In this document: one piece after another, positions 41,483 to 50,216 of the stretch
Layout: every line of letters begins with the position of its first letter
Numbering within the stretch: position 1 is the stretch's first letter
Origin: Salinirussus salinus
GTDB lineage: Archaea; Halobacteriota; Halobacteria; Halobacteriales; Haloarculaceae
Direction of reading: 5' to 3'
Assembly (NCBI RefSeq): GCF_009831455.1
Contig: NZ_WOWO01000002.1
Coordinates: forward strand, 124,001 to 188,000
Length of the DNA: 64,000 nucleotides
Program-made: the position numbers and the translations under genes
Notes under the pieces: generated by a model
Seen by the model: only the letters and a program-made list of their open reading frames with translations
Databases searched by the model: none
What the model was told of the DNA's origin: nothing

Positions 41483-44013
41483 AGTTCCGGCACCGCGAGG
41501 TTGAAGTTCTGGTTTCGGGCCTCGACCAGACAGAGGTGGTAGCCGCGTTTCCGGCTGAGGTTGACGAAACTCCTGCGCTTGTCGCGGCTGAGGAGCCCGC
41601 CTTTGGTCGCCTCCGCCGCCGTTTCCAGGGCCTCGGGCTCGAAGAAACTCTCAGTCACGAGAAACGCGCCCGCGAGCGTGTCCTTCGAGCCGCCGACCCG
41701 CTCGGCCGCCGTGATCAGCCGTTCCATCATCCCCTCGGTCGCACCCTGTCGGGAGTCGTTCAGGTTCGCCACGAACAGCGGGTCGCCCATCCGGTCGCGC
41801 AACACGATGTCGAACGTCTCCTGGTCGCGCTGCTCGGTCCCGTCCTCGGTGTACCTGACCGCGACGGTCCCGTTCAGCTCCGCCCGGTCGACGTCGGGCA
41901 GCGCGTCGTAGAGGTCGACCAGCCCGTCGGCTCCGCCAGTGTCCCGCACCTCGAAGAGCAGGTCCTCGACGAGCCACGTGACGAACTGGTACTCGACCCG
42001 GCTCCGGACGAACGCGTCGTAGTCCTGGCCGTCGACCGAGACCTCGCTCGCGTCGAACTGGGTGTGCTGTTCCAGCCGGAGGTTCTCGGTGACGTCCTCC
42101 CGGCGCCCGTTGCCGTCGTGAGCGTCGGCCAGAGTCGTCCCGTTTTTCGACCGGTAGCGGACGAACAGGTCCGTCCCCTCCAGCGCCTCCGCAGGGGTCA
42201 GCCGCTGGGACGCCCCGGTCGCGACGTCGAACTCCTCCTCGACGCGCTCGAGTTCGGTCTCCAGCCGCTCGACCTCCGCGGCCAGCTCGTCGCGCTCCTC
42301 GCGAACCTCCGCGAGCTGTGTCTCGAGCTCTTCCCGGCGCTCGGTCGCCTCCGCGAGTTCGGTCTCCAGCCGCTCGACTTCAGCCTCCCGGTCCCCGAGC
42401 CGTTCGCGGAGGTCGGCGGTTACTTCGGTCTCCCCTTCCGCGTCCGGGTCAGCCCCGGTCGACGCCGCCTCCTGTTCCGGTTCGGCCCCGTCCGGCTCGG
42501 CGCCGGAGGACCGGCTGTCACCCGGTTCGTGGACGCGCTGCTCGCGTCCGGGGTCGGTCTCGGGCTCCGGTCCGGCGCGGTCCGCGGTCGGCGACGACCC
42601 GGCTGCCGTCTTCCGGCTCGACCCGGCACCCGCGCCGGGCACGGCGCCCGGACTGGCGTCTCCGCCCGCTCGCTCCGGAGCCGACGTCCGTTCCGGGTCG
42701 AGTGACGGGACCGACCGGGTCTCCAGAGCAACGCCCGCCCCCTCGCCGGCCTGCTGTGCGTCGGCCCCGCTCCCGCCGGCCGCCCCCGCAGTCGCCGCGG
42801 TCGGCCCGTGGGATCCCTGCTCGTCGACTGGCTGCCGGTCCGGTTCCGTCCGCTCTGCCTCGGGCTCGGAGGTATCCGCCCCGGCCGGCCGGCGCTCGGC
42901 GCGCCCGCGCCCCGCCGCCGCTTCGTCGCGCTCCCGGTCCGGGCTCGCCCCGTCGCCCTCCCGGCCCGCCCCCTCCTCGTCGCGCTCGCGGCTCCCGGCG
43001 CCGGCACCGTAGCCGGCCCCTGTATCGGGTTCCGCGTCTTCCGGGGGCCGACCACTCTCCGGTCGGTCGGGCCGGTCCCCACCCGGCGCCGCTCCAGGCT
43101 CCGTCCGGTCCGGCTCGGCGTCGGCCTCCACACGCCCGTCGGCTGGGGTCTGCGGGCTCCCGGAGCCCTCTCCGGGGTTCTCCCGCGTTTCGACCGCTTC
43201 CGACTCCGCGCCGGCGTCCCCGGTCGCCCCGGCGTCGACGGTCCCGGCACCGTCGTCGCTGGACGCGCCGGTCCGGTCCGGCCCGGTATCGGAAGGACCG
43301 CCCCGCCCGGACCCGGCGTCGGGCTCGCCTCCCGCGGCCCCGACACCCAGGTCCGGGGCATCGTCGCTTCCTTCCCGGGGCTCGTCGCCACCAGCGTCGG
43401 CCCCGGCCGCCGTGCCTGCTGTCGCTCCCGCCTCTGTCCCGGCGCCGGACTCCGGTTCCGGGTCGGGCTCCTCGGGTTCCGGGATGTCGACGGCGTCGAC
43501 CTCGGCGGGCCGGACCTCGTAGATGCCGACCTCGTCGTTGGCCGTCTCGAAGGCCTCCTCCCCGTCGACGAGCTGCTGGCTGTTGCCGACGAAGGCGACG
43601 CTCATCGACCGCCCCTGGTGGTAGACAAGGTAGTAGTCGCCGCTGAGGACGTTCTCCGAGAGCTCGACGTAGCCCGTGAACCCGCCCTCCGAGAGCGTCT
43701 CGTCGACCTCGGCCATCGGGGTGTCCTCGGTGTAGTACTTCGCGCGGACCTCGTCACCGCGGCTCTGCATCACCGCCAGCAGGGGCAGCGCCGGCGAGGG
43801 GGCGCGGTAGGCAGTTCCGCTCGCCCCCTCGAAGTCCTCGATGGAGCCGTCCTCGATGCCGACGACGGTGCCCTTGGTCATGTAGAGGTCGGCGCCGCCG
43901 GCGCGCACGACGCCGGAGAAGTCCGCGTCGGCGAGGTCTCCGAGCCCGCGGTAGCCGTCGGCGAAGGACTGCTGTTTCCAGCCGTCGACCCGGTCCGCGA
44001 CGCGTGTGCTCAT
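41479..44013 (-). CDS. 844-residue coiled-coil protein with conserved ends (DUF7527-like)
   Basis: Three parts. Residues ~1-165 are a conserved alpha/beta domain (DADFSGVVRAGGADLYMTKG, GGFTGYVELSENVLSGDYYLVYHQG), resembling DUF4388/PATAN-like domains that occur in signalling proteins. Residues ~170-520 are low-complexity, rich in Glu, Asp, Gly, Pro and Ala. A coiled coil (~520-590: RERLGDREAEVERLETEL, REELETQLAEVREERDELAA) leads into a C-terminal globular domain (~595-844: DLFVRYRSKNGTTL, FVTWLVEDLLFEVR, SFVNLSRKRGYHLCLVEARN). No catalytic motif can be assigned. The layout suggests a scaffold or cytoskeleton-linked protein. The length of the disordered region is extreme even for haloarchaea. 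Confidence 0.7.
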   Translation of the reverse strand: MSTRVADRVDGWKQQSFADGYRGLGDLADADFSGVVRAGGADLYMTKGTVVGIEDGSIEDFEGASGTAYRAPSPALPLLAVMQSRGDEVRAKYYTEDTPMAEVDETLSEGGFTGYVELSENVLSGDYYLVYHQGRSMSVAFVGNSQQLVDGEEAFETANDEVGIYEVRPAEVDAVDIPEPEEPDPEPESGAGTEAGATAGTAAGADAGGDEPREGSDDAPDLGVGAAGGEPDAGSGRGGPSDTGPDRTGASSDDGAGTVDAGATGDAGAESEAVETRENPGEGSGSPQTPADGRVEADAEPDRTEPGAAPGGDRPDRPESGRPPEDAEPDTGAGYGAGAGSRERDEEGAGREGDGASPDRERDEAAAGRGRAERRPAGADTSEPEAERTEPDRQPVDEQGSHGPTAATAGAAGGSGADAQQAGEGAGVALETRSVPSLDPERTSAPERAGGDASPGAVPGAGAGSSRKTAAGSSPTADRAGPEPETDPGREQRVHEPGDSRSSGAEPDGAEPEQEAASTGADPDAEGETEVTADLRERLGDREAEVERLETELAEATERREELETQLAEVREERDELAAEVERLETELERVEEEFDVATGASQRLTPAEALEGTDLFVRYRSKNGTTLADAHDGNGRREDVTENLRLEQHTQFDASEVSVDGQDYDAFVRSRVEYQFVTWLVEDLLFEVRDTGGADGLVDLYDALPDVDRAELNGTVAVRYTEDGTEQRDQETFDIVLRDRMGDPLFVANLNDSRQGATEGMMERLITAAERVGGSKDTLAGAFLVTESFFEPEALETAAEATKGGLLSRDKRRSFVNLSRKRGYHLCLVEARNQNFNLAVPEL

Positions 44014-44094
44014 TTACGTGTACAAACCCGATGCCGGACAAATACTTTGCGGGCAAGCGACGGACATAATTCGGTGCGCCCCGTACGCGCGTCC

Positions 44095-44520
44095 ATGGAC
44101 GAGGACATCGACAGCGAGCTCGACCGGGAGATAGAGCCCGGGCTGAGCGAGCAGTACCGGAAGGCGAGCCCCTGGCCGCTGTTCGTCGCGCTGGGCTTCG
44201 TCCTCTCCGAGGTCGGCGTGATCCTGGGCTTTTTCTCGGTCACCGTCGTCGGCATCCTGCTTTTCGGCGGCACCGTCGGCGCGATCCTCCAGGAGTCGGG
44301 CTACATCGGTCAGTCCTGGCGAGCGATGGTGTCGATCGGCGCGCTCTTCGGCCTGCTGGGGGTAGCCGTCGTCGTCGCGTGGGGGGAGACGCTCGCGGTC
44401 GGCGGACTGCTCGACCCCGCCAACGGCTTTGCGTACCGCGGGTTCGCGGTCGCTATCGCCGGTGTGCTGCTCGCCGCGGTCGGCACCACGGTCCGGGTCG
44501 CCGGTCGCCAGCCCGTCTGA
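44095..44520 (+). CDS. Four-helix membrane protein (DUF7541-like), cytochrome oxidase neighbour
   Basis: 141 residues. An acidic N-terminus (DEDIDSELDREIEPGLSEQYRKAS) precedes four membrane segments (~28-46, 50-66, 77-98, 114-134). This text recalls a small haloarchaeal family found beside cytochrome oxidase genes (DUF7541, from memory). It may be an accessory or assembly subunit. It precedes another small membrane protein and coxA on the same strand. ATG 44095 is taken because the longer open frame upstream is antisense to the coiled-coil gene. Confidence 0.7.
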   Translation: MDEDIDSELDREIEPGLSEQYRKASPWPLFVALGFVLSEVGVILGFFSVTVVGILLFGGTVGAILQESGYIGQSWRAMVSIGALFGLLGVAVVVAWGETLAVGGLLDPANGFAYRGFAVAIAGVLLAAVGTTVRVAGRQPV

Positions 44521-44557
44521 GCGGGAAACCAACACGCTATTTTACTCCCCTTCTCGA

Positions 44558-45013
44558 ATGCCCGGTATGGAGAAGGAACTGTTCGACCGTGAAACCGTCC
44601 TCGACCTCACGGTCAACTTCATCCCGCTGGGTATTCTCCTGGTGTTCATCGTTCTCTACCTCGTCTTCAACCCCTTCGGGTTCGGCAGCGTCATCTCGAG
44701 CATCCAGTTCGCGATCATCGGCGCGATGTTCGTCGCGCTGGCCGCGCTGACCTACTACTCCGGCGCAGCCGTCTCGCGCGCGGAGAACCAGATGGAGGCG
44801 GCCGCGGCGCTCGAGGAGGACGAAGAGACGGAGGAGCTCGGGTCCGGGGACGACGGGGAGGAACTCGAGGACGAGGAGCCAGCGGAACTGGACGAGGGCG
44901 ACGACCAGGACGGAGAGAGCGACAGCGAAGACGGGGACGGCACGGCGTCTGAGAGCGACGACGAGGGCGACTCCGGATCGGACGCCGACGACGCGGACGA
45001 GGAGACGGCGTGA
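44558..45013 (+). CDS. Two-helix membrane protein with acidic tail (DUF6684-like)
   Basis: 151 residues (ATG 44567 is an alternative start). FDRETVLDLTVNFIPLGILLVFIVLYLVFNPFGFG and IQFAIIGAMFVALAALTYYSG form two membrane segments. Residues ~80-151 are nearly all Asp, Glu, Ser and Gly and are presumably disordered in the cytosol. The first half resembles a haloarchaeal family (DUF6684) associated with terminal oxidase loci. It lies 58 bp before coxA. Confidence 0.72.
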   Translation: MPGMEKELFDRETVLDLTVNFIPLGILLVFIVLYLVFNPFGFGSVISSIQFAIIGAMFVALAALTYYSGAAVSRAENQMEAAAALEEDEETEELGSGDDGEELEDEEPAELDEGDDQDGESDSEDGDGTASESDDEGDSGSDADDADEETA

Positions 45014-45071
45014 CCGCGGTCGGGAACCGCGAACCTAACCTTTGATTACCCCCCAGTCCTGAATCGGATCC

Positions 45072-46946
45072 ATGGCAGGAGAGCAACTCCTATTGACGGC
45101 CCTCATGGGGGTGCTTCTGGTCGCCATCGTTGCGCTGCTGACGCGCATCGAGGACTGGAAGTCGTACACCCCGCTCGCCGGGGGCGGCGCCGGACACGCC
45201 GGGGAGTCCGGCTACGCCCACAGCGAGAAACCTGGCGGGATCATGCGCTGGCTCACGACGGTCGACCACAAGGACATCGGCATGCTGTACGGCGCCTATG
45301 CCATCATCGCGCTGGTGGTCGGCGGGCTGATGGCCTTCCTGATGCGGGTCCACCTCACCTCGCCCGAGGGGGCGCTGTTCAGCAACAACTTCTATAACGC
45401 TCTGCTGACGTCCCACGGGATCACCCTCCTCTTCCTGTTCGGGACGCCGATCATCGCGGCCTTCGCCAACTACTTCGTCCCGCTTCTGATCGGCGCGGAC
45501 GACATGGCATTCCCCCGGATCAACGCCATCGCGTTCTGGCTGCTTCCCCCGGGCGCGGTACTCATCTGGGCCGGCTTTTTCCTCGAGCCGCTGACCGGCG
45601 GCGCCGTCGAGGCCGCCCAGACCTCCTGGACGATGTACACGCCGCTGTCGGCCTGTTCCGGCACCGGCTGTGGCGCGCAGGCGACCGCCGGGGTCGACCT
45701 GATGCTTCTGGGACTGCACCTGACAGGGGTCTCCGCGACCATGGGGGCGATCAACTTCATCGCCACCATCTTCACCGAGCGCGGCGACGACGTCAACTGG
45801 GCCAACCTCGACATCTTCTCCTGGACCGTCCTCACCCAGTCCGCGCTCATCCTCTTCGCGTTCCCGCTTCTGGGGAGCGCGCTGGTCATGCTGTTGATGG
45901 ACCGCAACCTCGGGACGATGTTCTTCGCCGTCGAGAACGGCGGGACGATGCTGTGGCAACACCTGTTCTGGTTCTTCGGCCACCCCGAGGTGTACATCCT
46001 CGTGCTCCCGCCGATGGGGCTCGTCAGCCTCATCATCCCCAAGTTCGCCGGCCGGAAGCTCTTTGGCTTCAAGTTCGTCGTCTACTCGACGCTGGCCATC
46101 GGTGTCCTTTCGTTCGGTGTCTGGGCCCACCACATGTTCTCGACCGGGATGGACCCCCGGCTTCGGGCCTCGTTCATGGCGGTCTCGCTTGCTATCGCAG
46201 TCCCCAGTGCGGTCAAGACCTTCAATTGGATCACGACGATGTGGAACGGGAAGATCCGCCTGACGACGCCGATGCTGTTCTGTATCGGCTTCGTCGCCAA
46301 CTTCATCATCGGCGGGATCACCGGCGTCTTCCTGGCTGCCGTCCCCGTCGACGAGGTGCTCCACGACACCTACTACGTCGTCGGCCACTTCCACTACGTC
46401 ATCATGGGCGCGATCGCCTTCGCGGTCTTCGCCGGCATCTACTACTGGTACCCCATCTTCACCGGGAAGATGTACCAGCGCAAGCTCGGCAAGGCCCACT
46501 TCTGGCTGACGATGGTCGGTACCAACGTCACCTTCTTCGCGATGCTCGTGCTGGGCTACCTGGGGATGACCCGCCGGTACGCCTCCTACCAGCTCACCGT
46601 CGCGAGCGCCCCGCTTGACCTCATCACGCTGTTCCACCAACTCGCCTCCGTCGGTGCCTTCATCCTCTTCGCCGGCCAGGTCGTCTTCCTGTGGAACTTC
46701 GTCTCCTCCTGGCTCGAGGCTCCCGAGGTCGAGGACGGCGACCCCTGGGACCTGAAGGAGAACGGAATGGTCGACAAGGACTTCCAGTGGCACGAGGACC
46801 GCATCACCACGGCCGTCACTGACGGCGGTGACGAGGTGGCCACGGACGGCGGCGAGGAAGTCGCTACCGACGGCGGCTCCGCGAGCGAAGCGGCGGTCGC
46901 TGAGGGCGACGGCGCCGAGCCGTCCTCGGACGACGACGCGGTCTGA
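45072..46946 (+). CDS. coxA: Heme-copper oxidase subunit I (cytochrome aa3-type)
   Basis: 624 residues with 12-13 membrane helices. It reduces O2 to water and pumps protons. Readable sites: first heme-ligand His in LLTSHGITLLFLF, HPEVYILVLPPMG with the Cu_B His and the Tyr of the His-Tyr crosslink, VWAHHMFSTGMD (two further Cu_B His), and VGHFHYVIMGA (heme ligands). The N-terminus has a ~60-residue extension with one more helix. The C-terminal ~50 residues contain three TDGG repeats (VTDGGDEVATDGGEEVATDGG) and are disordered. Subunits II and III are not in the window beside it, so the operon is split. Confidence 0.95.
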   Translation: MAGEQLLLTALMGVLLVAIVALLTRIEDWKSYTPLAGGGAGHAGESGYAHSEKPGGIMRWLTTVDHKDIGMLYGAYAIIALVVGGLMAFLMRVHLTSPEGALFSNNFYNALLTSHGITLLFLFGTPIIAAFANYFVPLLIGADDMAFPRINAIAFWLLPPGAVLIWAGFFLEPLTGGAVEAAQTSWTMYTPLSACSGTGCGAQATAGVDLMLLGLHLTGVSATMGAINFIATIFTERGDDVNWANLDIFSWTVLTQSALILFAFPLLGSALVMLLMDRNLGTMFFAVENGGTMLWQHLFWFFGHPEVYILVLPPMGLVSLIIPKFAGRKLFGFKFVVYSTLAIGVLSFGVWAHHMFSTGMDPRLRASFMAVSLAIAVPSAVKTFNWITTMWNGKIRLTTPMLFCIGFVANFIIGGITGVFLAAVPVDEVLHDTYYVVGHFHYVIMGAIAFAVFAGIYYWYPIFTGKMYQRKLGKAHFWLTMVGTNVTFFAMLVLGYLGMTRRYASYQLTVASAPLDLITLFHQLASVGAFILFAGQVVFLWNFVSSWLEAPEVEDGDPWDLKENGMVDKDFQWHEDRITTAVTDGGDEVATDGGEEVATDGGSASEAAVAEGDGAEPSSDDDAV

Positions 46947-47037
46947 CACCACGACACGCTGGGGCTCTCTGTCGCTCTCGTTTCTCCCGCCAGTCGAGGT
47001 AGCGTTCCCCTCTCTGTCCCCTGCCCGAGAGGCCGTA

Positions 47038-47127
47038 TCACCCGGTCGCGATCAGCACCAGGCCCGTGACGAACATCATGGCCGCGACGCCGGCCAGAAC
47101 GAGAAAGAGCAGGTCCTTCTCTGTCAT
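47038..47127 (-). CDS. 29-residue membrane miniprotein beside coxA
   Basis: MTEKDLLFLVLAGVAAMMFV then TGLVLIATG, stop TGA at 47038-47040. One membrane helix covers residues ~6-27, preceded by the charged MTEKD. It lies between coxA and the DUF7520-like gene on the opposite strand. Small single-helix subunits are common in cytochrome oxidases, so it is a candidate auxiliary subunit. Coding status rests on its clean hydrophobic pattern. Confidence 0.5.
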   Translation of the reverse strand: MTEKDLLFLVLAGVAAMMFVTGLVLIATG

Positions 47128-47185
47128 ACCGCTACCTTGGCGGGGAATGTGTAAAGGCTATTCGTCTGGGCACCGAATCCGTGAT

Positions 47186-47563
47186 ATGTCCGAGGCCGAG
47201 ACCGGGTCGGACCCGGGAGCCGACCCCGGCAGGGAGTCCGACCCCGGGGCCAACCCGGAGACCGAGCCCGACTCCGGGGCCACGTCCGACCCCGCAGTCT
47301 GGGGTGGCAAGCGCTTCGTCATCCTCATCTACGTCGCCCTCGTCGCGGTCACGGGCGTCTTCGGGTACATCATCGGGCTGGCGCGCCCGGAGAACCTGGA
47401 CCCACGGCTGCTCGGGGTCATCTCGCTTCCCCCGACACCGGCGGGCGTGGCGCTGTACGGCATGCTCACGGTCGCGCTCGTGCTCGGCGTGCTCCTGTTG
47501 GCTGTGAACTACGTCTCCCAGCGCTACGACACCGCGGCCGTCGACGGCGGCGAACAGGAGTAA
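47186..47563 (+). CDS. Two-helix membrane protein (DUF7520-like)
   Basis: 125 residues from ATG 47186 (MSEAETGSDPGADPG); the open frame continues upstream without support. A 45-residue Pro/Asp/Glu/Gly-rich cytosolic leader is followed by two membrane segments (RFVILIYVALVAVTGVFGYI, then VALYGMLTVALVLGVLLLAV). It lies downstream of coxA, and such proteins recur at haloarchaeal oxidase loci (DUF7520, from memory). Function unknown. Confidence 0.7.
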   Translation: MSEAETGSDPGADPGRESDPGANPETEPDSGATSDPAVWGGKRFVILIYVALVAVTGVFGYIIGLARPENLDPRLLGVISLPPTPAGVALYGMLTVALVLGVLLLAVNYVSQRYDTAAVDGGEQE

Positions 47564-47592
47564 TACTCCGGGAGCCGGTGAGTCGGCCCCGT

Positions 47593-49281
47593 TCAGAACC
47601 CGCCGCCGTAGCTGCCGTAGTGGTCCGCGAAGACGCTCATGACCTCCTGGACTGTAGCCTTCGCCTTGACGGCCTCGATGACTGCCGGCATGACGTTCTC
47701 GCCCTCGCGGGTCGCCGCCCGGACGCCGTCGAGGGCGGTCTCGACTTCCCTGTCGTCGCGTTCTTCTTTCGTCTCCGCCAGCCGGGTGCGCTGGCGGTCC
47801 TGGGTCTCCTTGTCGACCGACATCGTCTCCGGGCGGGTGTCCTCCTCGATGGTGTACTCGTTGACGCCGACGACGACCTCCTCGCCGCGCTCCACCCGTT
47901 GTTGATACTCGTAGGCGGAGTCCTGGATCTCCCGCTGGAAGTAGCCGTCGTCGATGCCCCGCAGGATCCCGTCCCGGACCGAGCCGTCGCCCATGTCCTT
48001 GATCTCCTCGATGTACTCTAGTGCTTCGGCCTCCATCTCGTCGGTCAGCTTCTCGACGGCGAAGCTCCCGCCCAGCGGGTCGACGGTGTCGGCCACGCCG
48101 GACTCCTCGGCGATGATCTGCTGGGTGCGCAGGGCGACCCGGACGGCCTCCTCGCTGGGCAGCGCCAGCGCCTCGTCGAAGCTGTTGGTGTGGAGGCTCT
48201 GGGTCCCGCCCAGCACCCCGGCGAGCGCCTGGATGGTCACGCGGACGATGTTGTTCAGGGGCTGCTGGGCGGTCAGCGACTGGCCCGCCGTCTGGGTGTG
48301 GAACTTCATCTGCTGGGCCTGCTCGCCGGCGTCGTACCACTCGTCAGTCAGCCGGGCCCACAGCCGCCGGCCGGCCCGGAACTTCGCCACCTCCTCCAGC
48401 AGGTCGTTGTGGGAGTTGAAGAAAAAGGAGAGGGTTGGGCCGAACTCGTCGATGTCCATCCCGCGGTCCAGACAGTCCTCGACGTAGCCCAGCCCGTCAG
48501 CGAGGGTGAAGGCCAGCTCCTGGGCGGCGGTGGAGCCAGCCTCGCGGATGTGATAGCCCGAGATGGAGACGGGACTGAACTTCGGCGTCTCGTTGACCGA
48601 GAACTCGATGACGTCGGTCACCAGCCGCAGCGAGGGCTCCGGCGGGATGACCCACTCCTTCTGGGCGATGAACTCCTTGAACATGTCGTTCTGGAGGGTC
48701 CCCCGGACCTGCTCGCGGGGGACGCCCTGCTGGTCGGCCAGCGCGACGTACATCGCGTAGATGACCGGCGCGCTGGGGTTGATGGTGAAGGAGGTCGAGA
48801 CCTCCCCGAGGTCGATCCCGTCGAACAGCCGGGCCATGTCGTCGAGGGTGTCGACCGCGACGCCCTCCTTGCCGACCTCGCCGTCGCTCATCCGGTCGTC
48901 CGAATCGAGGCCCATCAGCGTCGGCATGTCGAAGGCCGTCGAGAGCCCGGTCTGGCCCTCGTCGATCAGGTAGTGAAACCGTTCGTTGGTCTCCTCGGCG
49001 GTCCCGTAGCCGGCGAACTGGCGCATCGTCCAGGTCCGGCCGCGGTACATCGTCGGGTAGACACCCCGCGTGTAGGGCGGCTCGCCCGGGAGGCCCAGGT
49101 CCTCCTCGTAGTCGGTCTCGGCGACGTCGTCGGGGGTGTACAGCCGGTCGAGCTCGTGGTTCGAGACCGTCGCGAAGCGGTCCTGGCGCTCGCCGTAGGC
49201 GTCGAGCACCGGGCCGAGGGTCTCCTCCTCCCACTCCTCCTTGGCGGAGCGGATCGCGTCCAGGTCCTCCTCGTCGTACAT
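47593..49281 (-). CDS. mcmA: Methylmalonyl-CoA mutase large-subunit catalytic protein
   Basis: 562 residues, the catalytic barrel without the C-terminal B12-binding domain, as in split archaeal mutases. It interconverts (R)-methylmalonyl-CoA and succinyl-CoA. The N-terminus reads LPGEPPYTRGVYPTMYRGRTWTMRQFAGYGTAEETN. Later come FDMPTLMGLDSDDR, SISGYHIREAGSTAAQELAF, QQPLNNIVRVTIQALAGVLGGTQSLHTNSFDEAL, and DPLGGSFAVE. The cobalamin-binding small subunit is not adjacent in the window. A TTAT motif 28 nt upstream supports ATG 49281. It likely feeds propionate or branched-chain carbon into the TCA cycle. Confidence 0.95.
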   Translation of the reverse strand: MYDEEDLDAIRSAKEEWEEETLGPVLDAYGERQDRFATVSNHELDRLYTPDDVAETDYEEDLGLPGEPPYTRGVYPTMYRGRTWTMRQFAGYGTAEETNERFHYLIDEGQTGLSTAFDMPTLMGLDSDDRMSDGEVGKEGVAVDTLDDMARLFDGIDLGEVSTSFTINPSAPVIYAMYVALADQQGVPREQVRGTLQNDMFKEFIAQKEWVIPPEPSLRLVTDVIEFSVNETPKFSPVSISGYHIREAGSTAAQELAFTLADGLGYVEDCLDRGMDIDEFGPTLSFFFNSHNDLLEEVAKFRAGRRLWARLTDEWYDAGEQAQQMKFHTQTAGQSLTAQQPLNNIVRVTIQALAGVLGGTQSLHTNSFDEALALPSEEAVRVALRTQQIIAEESGVADTVDPLGGSFAVEKLTDEMEAEALEYIEEIKDMGDGSVRDGILRGIDDGYFQREIQDSAYEYQQRVERGEEVVVGVNEYTIEEDTRPETMSVDKETQDRQRTRLAETKEERDDREVETALDGVRAATREGENVMPAVIEAVKAKATVQEVMSVFADHYGSYGGGF

Positions 49282-49371
49282 GTGCCACCGTTTCGCACCA
49301 CGGGAATAAGAATACCGGGGGAGTCACCGGACAACGCGCGGCCGCCCCGCGGGGGCAGCGCCTGCGGGGTC

Positions 49372-50169
49372 CTAGCCGTTCCGCCGGAGCCGCTCGGTCG
49401 TCTCGATCAGCGGGTGGTGGGCGTAGTCGACGGCGTCGATGTCCTCGATCGACTCGAGTTGCTCCTTCTCGGCGGTCTTCACCATCCCCAGGTCGACGGG
49501 CTCGTCGATGACGATCACGTAGGCGTCCATCTCGTCGATGTCCAGGCGGCTGGCGGCCTTCACGCGGTGGTGGCCGTCCGCGAGCAGCAGGTCGGTCCCG
49601 GTGTCGATGACCACCAGCGGCTCCGCGAGCCCCCGCTCGAGCTCGTACCGCCGTCCCTCGAGTTCGTCGGCGTAGACTTTCCCCTGTGTGGGGGTGAGGT
49701 CGGCAAGGGAGACGTCCCGGCGCTCCTCGCGGGTGTCGACGTCGTGGATGTTCTCCAGGGTCTCCCGGAGTTTCTCGACCTTGCCGGGGGTCGCGCGCTC
49801 GATCTGGCTGCGGATCACGTCGGCGTTCGAGATGATCCCCACGAGGTTGCCCGCGTCGTCGACGACCGGCAACCGCTGGATCCCCGACCGGAGGATCACG
49901 CGGGCGGCGTCGTCGACCTCCATCTCCGGGTGAGCCACCAGGAGGTCGGTCGTCATCACCCGGAAGACCGGGACGTGCTCGGGCTCGAGCAGGAGGTCGC
50001 GGGCGCTGACGAAGCCCTCGACGTGGCGGCCGTCGCAGACGGGGAAGCCGCTGTGATTATCGCTTTCGGCGATCCGGCGGGCGACGTCGGCCACCGTCTC
50101 GTCGGGCGAGACCGTCTCGACGTCCCGGGTCATGTAGTCGCCGACGGTGGGGTTTCCCTCGTCTGTCAT
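49372..50169 (-). CDS. CBS-pair protein fused to a ParB-like domain
   Basis: 265 residues. Two CBS motifs lie at ~8-60 (VGDYMTRDVETVSPDETVADVARRI, SGFPVCDG) and ~70-125 (LVAHPEMEVDDAARVIL, RLPVVDDAGNLVGIISNADVI). The second half (~150-265) holds a ParB/sulfiredoxin-like segment with LLLADGHHRVKAASRL (the GHHR box) and IETTERLRRNG. CBS pairs bind adenine nucleotides and act as sensors. ParB-like GHHR domains bind CTP or ATP, and some are nucleases or kinases. The fusion suggests a nucleotide-controlled switch of unknown target. A TTTTCTC motif 28 nt upstream supports the start. Confidence 0.85.
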   Translation of the reverse strand: MTDEGNPTVGDYMTRDVETVSPDETVADVARRIAESDNHSGFPVCDGRHVEGFVSARDLLLEPEHVPVFRVMTTDLLVAHPEMEVDDAARVILRSGIQRLPVVDDAGNLVGIISNADVIRSQIERATPGKVEKLRETLENIHDVDTREERRDVSLADLTPTQGKVYADELEGRRYELERGLAEPLVVIDTGTDLLLADGHHRVKAASRLDIDEMDAYVIVIDEPVDLGMVKTAEKEQLESIEDIDAVDYAHHPLIETTERLRRNG

Positions 50170-50216
50170 CACTCCCCTGGATGGGCGGCCGGGAGAAAAG
50201 TTCCCCGGCCCCGGAG

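Noticed and set aside
42808-44094. Upstream extension of the DUF7541-like gene
   Set aside because: It lies antisense to the coiled-coil gene and reads as low-complexity text. ATG 44095 begins the acidic N-terminus.
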